This document shows, piece by piece, positions 1-4,674 of a stretch of 7,198 nucleotides of DNA (the first letter of the stretch is position 1; each line of letters starts with the position of its first letter). The notes below the pieces were generated by a model. It was not told the DNA's origin. It searched no databases and worked only from the letters and a program-made list of their open reading frames with translations. Source of the DNA: an uncultured Bacteroidales bacterium (GTDB taxonomy: Bacteria > Bacteroidota > Bacteroidia > Bacteroidales > UBA932); assembly GCA_905236955.1 (NCBI GenBank), contig CAJOQW010000137.1, positions 1 through 7,198 of the forward strand, given 5' to 3'. The translations under genes were made by a program, and so were the position numbers.

Positions 1-562
1 CGCAGGTGCTGCTGCGGAGGCCGAGCTCCTCATAGTTCTTGACTTCTGCCTTGGCTGCGCAGTAAACCACGAAATCAGGCTCCTGGTCGAATTCCTTCTG
101 GTTCTTGGGACGGATGAACATATTGGTGACGAAGTGAGCCTGCCATGCGACTTCCATGATGAAACGTACCTTCATGCGGGTGTCGGCATGGGTGCCGCAG
201 AAACCGTCGACGACAAAGAGGCGCTTGCCGCTGAGCTGCTTGCGGGCAAGCTTCTTTACAGTCCTCCAGGTAGCGACGGACATCTTGTGGTTGTCGTTGG
301 GGTATTCTTCGGTAGTCCACCATACTTCGCCGGGAGCTCCCTCCTTGGAGGTCTTGTCATAGACGATGTACTTGTCTTTGGGGGAACGGCCGGTGAATAC
401 GCCGGTCATGACGTTTATGGCCCCGAGCTCGGTGACCTGACCTTTGTCGAAGCCTTCCAGACCGGGTTTGGTCTCTTCGTTGTAGAGTACCTCATAGGTA
501 GGGTTGTAAAGGATTTCCTTAACCCCGGTGATGCCATACTTGGCTAGTTCTTTTTTGTCCAT
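1..562 (-). CDS. pckA: Phosphoenolpyruvate carboxykinase (ATP), N-terminal part, truncated by window edge
   Basis: This is the first 187 codons of ATP-type PEP carboxykinase, which interconverts oxaloacetate + ATP and PEP + CO2 + ADP in the cytoplasm. In Bacteroidota it can serve gluconeogenesis or run in the carboxylating direction during fermentation. The protein begins MDKKELAKYGITGVKEILYN. It carries the family signature GRSPKDK at residues 58-64 (R59 corresponds to the substrate-binding arginine of the E. coli enzyme) and SGKRLFVVD at 111-119. The stretch RFIMEVAWQAHFVTNMFIRP at 133-152 is highly conserved in the family. Homologues are about 540 residues, so roughly two thirds, including the kinase P-loop, lies beyond position 1. 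The ATG at 560-562 is chosen because it aligns with the usual N-terminus and lies about 30 nt downstream of the expected transcription start of a good promoter. No Shine-Dalgarno is visible, as is normal for Bacteroidota. The gene is divergent from recQ. Confidence 0.96.
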   Translation of the reverse strand, partial: MDKKELAKYGITGVKEILYNPTYEVLYNEETKPGLEGFDKGQVTELGAINVMTGVFTGRSPKDKYIVYDKTSKEGAPGEVWWTTEEYPNDNHKMSVATWRTVKKLARKQLSGKRLFVVDGFCGTHADTRMKVRFIMEVAWQAHFVTNMFIRPKNQKEFDQEPDFVVYCAAKAEVKNYEELGLRSSTC

Positions 563-597
563 ATTGCAAGGAATAATATAATTGTCTTTCAGAGCCG

Positions 598-629
598 CAA
601 ATTTAGCATAAATTTAGGGCAAAATCAAT
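598..629 (-). promoter_or_regulatory. Bacteroidota-type promoter for pckA
   Basis: On the minus strand there is an exact match to the -7 element TAnnTTTG (TAAATTTG, at 605-598). An ATTG at 629-626 lies 20 nt upstream and suits the -33 element (TTTG/TTG) of the Bacteroidota primary sigma factor. Transcription would start near 592, giving a leader of about 30 nt before the pckA ATG at 562. This fit is seen in the sequence; promoter activity is inferred. Confidence 0.72.
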
Positions 630-631
630 TG

Positions 632-653
632 TAATCACTACTATTTGTGATTA
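632..653. promoter_or_regulatory. Perfect 7+7 bp inverted repeat, candidate operator between pckA and recQ
   Basis: TAATCAC (632-638) and GTGATTA (647-653) form a perfect inverted repeat around an 8-bp AT-rich spacer. The repeat ends 3 bp upstream of the -33 element of the pckA promoter, so its centre is near -50 relative to the predicted start. That is a typical position for an activator dimer. It is about 60-70 bp upstream of the recQ start. The half-sites share TCAC/GTGA with CRP-type sites, but their orientation and spacing differ from the classical TGTGA-N6-TCACA, so no regulator is assigned. Confidence 0.45.
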
Positions 654-700
654 TTTTTCTGCAAAAATCAAGCCCGCCCCGATGCTTGGCGGAAAAATGT

Positions 701-708
701 TATCTTTG
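701..708 (+). promoter_or_regulatory. Candidate -7 box of the recQ promoter
   Basis: TATCTTTG matches TAnnTTTG exactly and ends 5 nt before the recQ ATG at 714. No convincing TTTG/TTG is found 19-21 nt upstream (the region 676-684 is C-rich), so the promoter is only half supported. If it is used, transcription would start at or within a few bases of the start codon, giving a leaderless or nearly leaderless mRNA. Confidence 0.4.
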
Positions 709-713
709 TCAAG

Positions 714-2570
714 ATGACCGGTGCAAAAGACATACTCGCCCGTTATTGGGGCTATAAGGATTTCCGTCCGATGCAGGAAGAAATCATCTCCGCTGCACTC
801 GAAGGGAAGGATGTCCTCGCCGTCCTTCCGACAGGAGGCGGGAAGAGCGTGTGTTTCCAGGTTCCTGCCATGATGAAGGAAGGGCTCGCCCTTGTCGTCA
901 CACCGCTCGTAGCCCTCATGAAGGACCAGGTGCAGGCGCTTGCAGAAAGGGGGATAAAGGCGCTTGCCGTGCATGCGGGAATGCCCCGGCACCAGGTGGA
1001 CCTGACTCTCAACAACGCCGCCTACGGCGGATACAAATTCCTTTATGTCTCGCCGGAAAGGCTGGGGACGGCACTCTTCCGCAGCTACCTCGAAGTGCTG
1101 GACATCAATTACATCGTGGTGGACGAAGCCCATTGCATTTCGCAGTGGGGTTATGATTTCCGCCCCGATTACCTGCAGATAGGCTCGCTCCGCGAGACCG
1201 TGAAAGCCCCCGTCATCGCGCTCACAGCCACCGCCACCCCCGAAGTCGCCGCGGACATCATGCAGAAACTCGGTTTCCGGGAGGAGCTTCTGCTGAAGTC
1301 GGGGTTCGAACGTCCGAATCTGTATTATGTCGTGCGGGAGACCGAGGACAAGAGGGGGCAGCTGCTGGATATATGCAACGGTGTGCCCGGCTCCGGCATA
1401 GTTTACATGCGTAACCGCGCCCGCTGTGAGGATACCGCCTCGTTCCTGGAGTCGATGGGGATAAGCGCCTCTTTCTATCACGCCGGCCTCGACTCTGCCA
1501 CCCGCGGTGCGCGCCAGGCGGCTTGGAAAGATGGGGGTATCCGCGTAATGATATGCACGAATGCTTTCGGCATGGGAATAGACAAGCCCGACGTACGTTT
1601 CGTCGTGCACTGTGACGTCCCGGACAGTCCCGAAGCATATTTCCAGGAAGCCGGCAGGGCCGGACGCGACGGCAAGGTGTCATATGCCGTTCTCCTTTGG
1701 AATCCCGGTGACGTGCGGCGTCTGCGCCAGCTCCAGACCCTGTCCTTCCCTGGCCTGGATTATGTCGAGGACATCTATCAGAAACTGCATGTCTTCTTCA
1801 AGATCCCATACGACCAGGGTCGCATGAGGCAACTGAAACTTTCCCTGGAAGACTTCTGCAGGGAGTATTCCCTGAGCATGCCGTCGGTGCGGAATGCCCT
1901 GAAGTATCTGGAACGCTCGGGCCATCTTACATATACCGAAGACGCCGAAATCAACCTTCAGGTGCGCATACTGCTTAACCGCGGAGCCCTGTACGATGTG
2001 GATCTCCCCGACCAGCGGATGGTAGCGGTCCTGGAAGGGCTTATGAGGGGGTACGTCGGTGTCTTCGACCATCTGGTGCCCGTCAGGGAAGAAGCCTTGG
2101 CGTCGTCGCTGGGCATCGATGCCGCACAACTGAATCAGTTGCTCTACCGCCTTTCCCTGGAACATGTGATCAGTTATGTCCCGGGAGACCGTTCCGATGT
2201 GATAACCCTTCACCACGAAAGGCTAATTCCAGGCAATCTCGACCTCAAGGCGGCCGATTATGGACGTCTCAAGGAAATGTCCGCCGCCCGTTTGGACGCT
2301 ATTGCCGGCTATATTACCGAAACCCTCGAATGCCGTTCCCGGTATCTTTTGCGCTATTTCGGGCAGGACGGGGGTCGGGACTGCGGCAAATGCGATGTTT
2401 GCCGGGCAAGGAAGAAGGCCGGGCAAACCAGGGAAAGGCTGATGCGCTTCTTGTCGGAAAATCCTGCGGCATCACTTGAGGAAGTAAGGGCGTTCTGCTC
2501 CAACCCCGCCAACAACCTAGGGCCGGAAGCCCTTCGGATCTATCGGGAGATACTGGATTCTTCAGTCTGA
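714..2570 (+). CDS. recQ: RecQ-family ATP-dependent DNA helicase, 618 aa
   Basis: This is a 3'-5' superfamily 2 DNA helicase of the RecQ family, expected to unwind recombination and repair intermediates. Motifs in order: motif 0 GYKDFRPMQEEII (13-25, Q21), Walker A LPTGGGKS (38-45, K44), Ia TPLVALMKDQV (63-73), DEAH box with the RecQ aromatic loop DEAHCISQWGYDFRP (137-151), III ALTATAT (169-175), IV GIVYMRNRARCEDTA (228-242), V NAFGMGIDKPDVRFVVH (283-299), VI QEAGRAGRDG (311-320). After the helicase core comes a helical/winged-helix-like region of about 200 residues. Only then comes a zinc-type cysteine cluster (C540, C557, C560, C563; SRYLLRYFGQ...CGKCDVC), followed by a short tail of 55 residues. 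There is no HRDC domain. In E. coli RecQ the zinc cluster precedes the winged helix. ATG 714 is the only start in frame between the upstream stop at 648-650 and motif 0. The 3' end overlaps the convergent hydrolase gene by 9 bp. Family assignment is firm; naming this copy recQ is less so, because Bacteroidota often carry more than one RecQ paralogue. Confidence 0.95.
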   Translation: MTGAKDILARYWGYKDFRPMQEEIISAALEGKDVLAVLPTGGGKSVCFQVPAMMKEGLALVVTPLVALMKDQVQALAERGIKALAVHAGMPRHQVDLTLNNAAYGGYKFLYVSPERLGTALFRSYLEVLDINYIVVDEAHCISQWGYDFRPDYLQIGSLRETVKAPVIALTATATPEVAADIMQKLGFREELLLKSGFERPNLYYVVRETEDKRGQLLDICNGVPGSGIVYMRNRARCEDTASFLESMGISASFYHAGLDSATRGARQAAWKDGGIRVMICTNAFGMGIDKPDVRFVVHCDVPDSPEAYFQEAGRAGRDGKVSYAVLLWNPGDVRRLRQLQTLSFPGLDYVEDIYQKLHVFFKIPYDQGRMRQLKLSLEDFCREYSLSMPSVRNALKYLERSGHLTYTEDAEINLQVRILLNRGALYDVDLPDQRMVAVLEGLMRGYVGVFDHLVPVREEALASSLGIDAAQLNQLLYRLSLEHVISYVPGDRSDVITLHHERLIPGNLDLKAADYGRLKEMSAARLDAIAGYITETLECRSRYLLRYFGQDGGRDCGKCDVCRARKKAGQTRERLMRFLSENPAASLEEVRAFCSNPANNLGPEALRIYREILDSSV

Positions 2571-3425
2571 CTCCAGCACGAGTCCGTCATACGCCGGATG
2601 GACATGTTCGGGCAGTTCCGCCTCGAAGTCGGCATGTCTGGGCAGCAAGTGCGACATGTGCGTTATGTAAGATTCCGCGGCGCCTACCTTCTCTATGAAT
2701 GCTAGCGCTTCGTCCAGTGAAAAATGGGAATAGTGCGGGGATTTCTTGACACAGTTCACGGTGACGTAGTCCAGCCCCGAGAGTTTTTCGAATTCATCCT
2801 CCCCGATACGGTTGAAGTCGGTTATATATGCGATGTTCCCTATACGGTAGCCAAGGACCGACTGGTCCATGGACTTGTGGTGCCAGCCCTGGATGGGGAC
2901 GACTTCGACCGGACGGAGCCGTTCCTTCTGCGTCGGCCGCGTGTAGTGGTAACCCACGCCGCTTTCCCATACCAGCTTCTTTTCCCCTGCGTTGGAGTGA
3001 ACGAAGAAAGGGGAGGAACCGTCGATGGTGTGCATATGCCACTCCGGGGCTCCGGGGTAGCGGGGTTCGGCGAAGGCGTATCCGAACATCTGCCTCAGGC
3101 TTTCCAGTACATACGGTTCGCAGTAGATGTTGACAGGTTTCGCTTCGAAGAGGTTGAAGGCACGTGTCTCATCGAGCCCCCCAATATGGTCCATATGATT
3201 ATGGGTGAGCAGGATGGCATCAAGATGGCGCACTCCCTCACGAAGCATCTGCTGCCGGAAATCGGGCCCGGCGTCGATGAGTATCGTGAGGCCCCCCGTT
3301 TCGACCAGGGCGGACGCCCTGAGGCGTTTGTCATGTTTGTCGGTTGAAGTACAGACGGGGCAGTCGCATCCTATCATGGGTACCCCGGAAGAAGTTCCTG
3401 TTCCCAGGAATGTGAGTTTCGTCAT
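2562..3425 (-). CDS. PhnP-like metallo-beta-lactamase-fold hydrolase, 287 aa
   Basis: This is a cytoplasmic metal-dependent hydrolase of the metallo-beta-lactamase fold, closest by motif to PhnP (a 5-phosphoribosyl 1,2-cyclic phosphate phosphodiesterase). It opens with the PhnP-type LGTGTSSGVPMIGCDCPVC: C20, C22 and C25 match the three cysteines that hold the structural zinc of PhnP, with a late histidine as fourth ligand. The catalytic metal motif HNHMDH lies at 75-80. Further likely ligands are WHH at 181-183, ITD at 201-203 (D203) and THMSH at 255-259. There is no signal peptide. At 287 residues it is longer than E. coli PhnP (about 250); the extra length is partly an insertion near 125-170. 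No other phn gene is present, so the substrate is open: a cyclic phosphodiester is plausible but unproven. ATG 3425 overlaps the stop of the upstream gene in an ATGA, implying translational coupling. The 3' end overlaps recQ by 9 bp. Confidence 0.88.
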   Translation of the reverse strand: MTKLTFLGTGTSSGVPMIGCDCPVCTSTDKHDKRLRASALVETGGLTILIDAGPDFRQQMLREGVRHLDAILLTHNHMDHIGGLDETRAFNLFEAKPVNIYCEPYVLESLRQMFGYAFAEPRYPGAPEWHMHTIDGSSPFFVHSNAGEKKLVWESGVGYHYTRPTQKERLRPVEVVPIQGWHHKSMDQSVLGYRIGNIAYITDFNRIGEDEFEKLSGLDYVTVNCVKKSPHYSHFSLDEALAFIEKVGAAESYITHMSHLLPRHADFEAELPEHVHPAYDGLVLESD

Positions 3426-4639
3426 CTCTTGATCAATCTCTCTACTGCGTGCTCGAGGCTTGTGGATGGTTCTATGATATTGTATGCTTTCCAGAAATCG
3501 GGATCAGTGAAAAGTGCGGCCTTGTCCGAAAGGGCGTCCCTGCTGCGGAACTGTTCGTTGCGTGGGATAGGTACGGCTTCGGGGAGTTTGTCCGTCACCA
3601 CGAGTTCGTTGACAGATGTGTAATTGGTATGGACCAGCCGTTTGCGCCAGTCACAGGCGAAGCGCAGCACTGAACGCAGATAGTTTATCCTCCACCTGTC
3701 CCCGTCTTTACGGTAATCGAGGGTGACGGAAAGCTCCCTTGGATGGAAGCGGAGCCCGAAAGGCTTCTTGATGAGCATCACGCCTGTCGCCTTGTTCTCG
3801 TCCTGCATGTCCAGGGAGAGCTCCAGCCTGGAGAATGCATATGTCTCGGAATCGATGTAGATGGTGCCGTAATAAAGGGGATAGGAAAGGACTGCGGATG
3901 GGGAGATCTTCACGGTGAGGTTCGGCCTTCCGCCGATCGAGACGGGTTCTCCCATCTCCAGCCTGTAGTAGGCCAGCTCCCTTTCGCTGAGAAGGATCTC
4001 GCGGTTCTTGACAACATCGAATTCGGTGGCCTGCGTAGGTCCGCCGAGGAATTTCACGCTGAGGGTGTCCCGTTTCCGCTGGCTCAGCACGACGCGGCTC
4101 TTCTCGATAGCGGCCGCATCGCGGAACACCCCGCGGGTATAGGGGGTTTTGAATAATCTCGCAACGGTTTCGGATACGTATATGTAGCGCTGCCTTTTCT
4201 GGAGGGTTTCCCTGTAGAAACACCGGAGGAGCTCGTCTTCCGCGGTGTAGTTGTCAGGAATGTGACGCATGGCTTCCAGGACAAGCAGCCGCGGTTCGGC
4301 TGAGACCACCATGGCGGGCGCTATTGCTATGCTGGTGGGCTCCAGCATGACGTTGAGGTATCCGCCTTCCGCCGGGATGCTGGCGTTCCTGTAACCGATA
4401 TGGCTGAAGTTTATGTATTCTATCGGAATGTCAGACTTGAGGGTGAATTCCCCGTCGGCATTCGTGACCGTGGCATGATGCCTTCCTTGCATGAAGACAT
4501 TTACAGACTGGAGGGAACTGCCGCTTCGTGCGTCCCTCACCGTGCCGCTAACGCTGTAGCGGAGTGAATCCGTCTGCGCATGCGCAGCGGAAAGGCCCAT
4601 GAGAAGGGCCGTAAGGACATAAAAAAACTTGCGGATCAT
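3422..4639 (-). CDS. Secreted carboxypeptidase-regulatory-like domain protein, 405 aa
   Basis: This is an exported protein of unknown function from a family common in Bacteroidota. Residues 1-21 (MIRKFFYVLTALLMGLSAAHA) form a clear type I signal peptide with cleavage before Q22. Residues 27-100 are a carboxypeptidase-regulatory-like beta-sandwich (VSGTVRDARSGSSLQSVNVF, then GEFTLKSD), the module also found at the N-terminus of TonB-dependent receptors. Residues 120-400 form a conserved but uncharacterised region. It contains CFYRETLQKRQRYIYVSETV (140-159), beta-rich strands around 240-330, and the family-typical ending DFWKAYNIIEPSTSLEHAV. It resembles the front part of DUF5686-type proteins without their outer-membrane barrel. 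There is no peptidase motif, lipobox or type IX sorting domain, so a periplasmic location is likely. The ATG lies inside the loop of a terminator-like hairpin, and moving the start downstream would destroy the signal peptide. The gene overlaps the hydrolase gene by ATGA. Role unknown. Confidence 0.85.
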   Translation of the reverse strand: MIRKFFYVLTALLMGLSAAHAQTDSLRYSVSGTVRDARSGSSLQSVNVFMQGRHHATVTNADGEFTLKSDIPIEYINFSHIGYRNASIPAEGGYLNVMLEPTSIAIAPAMVVSAEPRLLVLEAMRHIPDNYTAEDELLRCFYRETLQKRQRYIYVSETVARLFKTPYTRGVFRDAAAIEKSRVVLSQRKRDTLSVKFLGGPTQATEFDVVKNREILLSERELAYYRLEMGEPVSIGGRPNLTVKISPSAVLSYPLYYGTIYIDSETYAFSRLELSLDMQDENKATGVMLIKKPFGLRFHPRELSVTLDYRKDGDRWRINYLRSVLRFACDWRKRLVHTNYTSVNELVVTDKLPEAVPIPRNEQFRSRDALSDKAALFTDPDFWKAYNIIEPSTSLEHAVERLIKR

Positions 4640-4650
4640 GTCCGCAAGTT
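4621..4650 (-). terminator. Terminator-like hairpin with the downstream start codon in its loop
   Basis: Read on the minus strand, AACTTGCGGA (4650-4641), loop CATGA (4640-4636) and TCCGCAAGTT (4635-4626) form a perfect 10-bp stem. A run of T follows directly (seven T in all, 4627-4621, the first two belonging to the stem). The hairpin starts 24 nt after the stop of the pectate lyase gene, which is right for an intrinsic terminator. An A-run upstream (4662-4657) could extend the pairing past a bulge. The loop holds the ATG of the next gene (4639-4637), and the stem and T tract encode its residues 2-6. The structure may end most mtaB-lyase transcripts, hide the start codon, or both. The fold is seen; the function is inferred. 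Confidence 0.65.
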
Positions 4651-4674
4651 AACAACTTTTTTGAAGAAACCAAA

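Noticed and set aside
134..547. 137-codon plus-strand frame opposite pckA
   Set aside because: It is antisense to conserved PEP carboxykinase sequence and has no recognisable features.
651..1610. 319-codon open frame on the minus strand opposite recQ
   Set aside because: It lies over strongly conserved helicase motifs on the other strand, has no family resemblance, and is explained by the codon bias of recQ.
2553..2576. Short inverted repeat CTGGA...TCCAG at the recQ/hydrolase junction
   Set aside because: Only 5 bp with a 14-nt loop and no T run on either strand, so it is not a credible terminator.
4644..4674. Possible promoter for the 405-aa protein (TTTG, 19-nt spacer, TAACTTGC on the minus strand)
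   Set aside because: The spacing fits, but the -7 box matches only the first four of six fixed positions of TAnnTTTG, and the bases are better explained by the hairpin stem.
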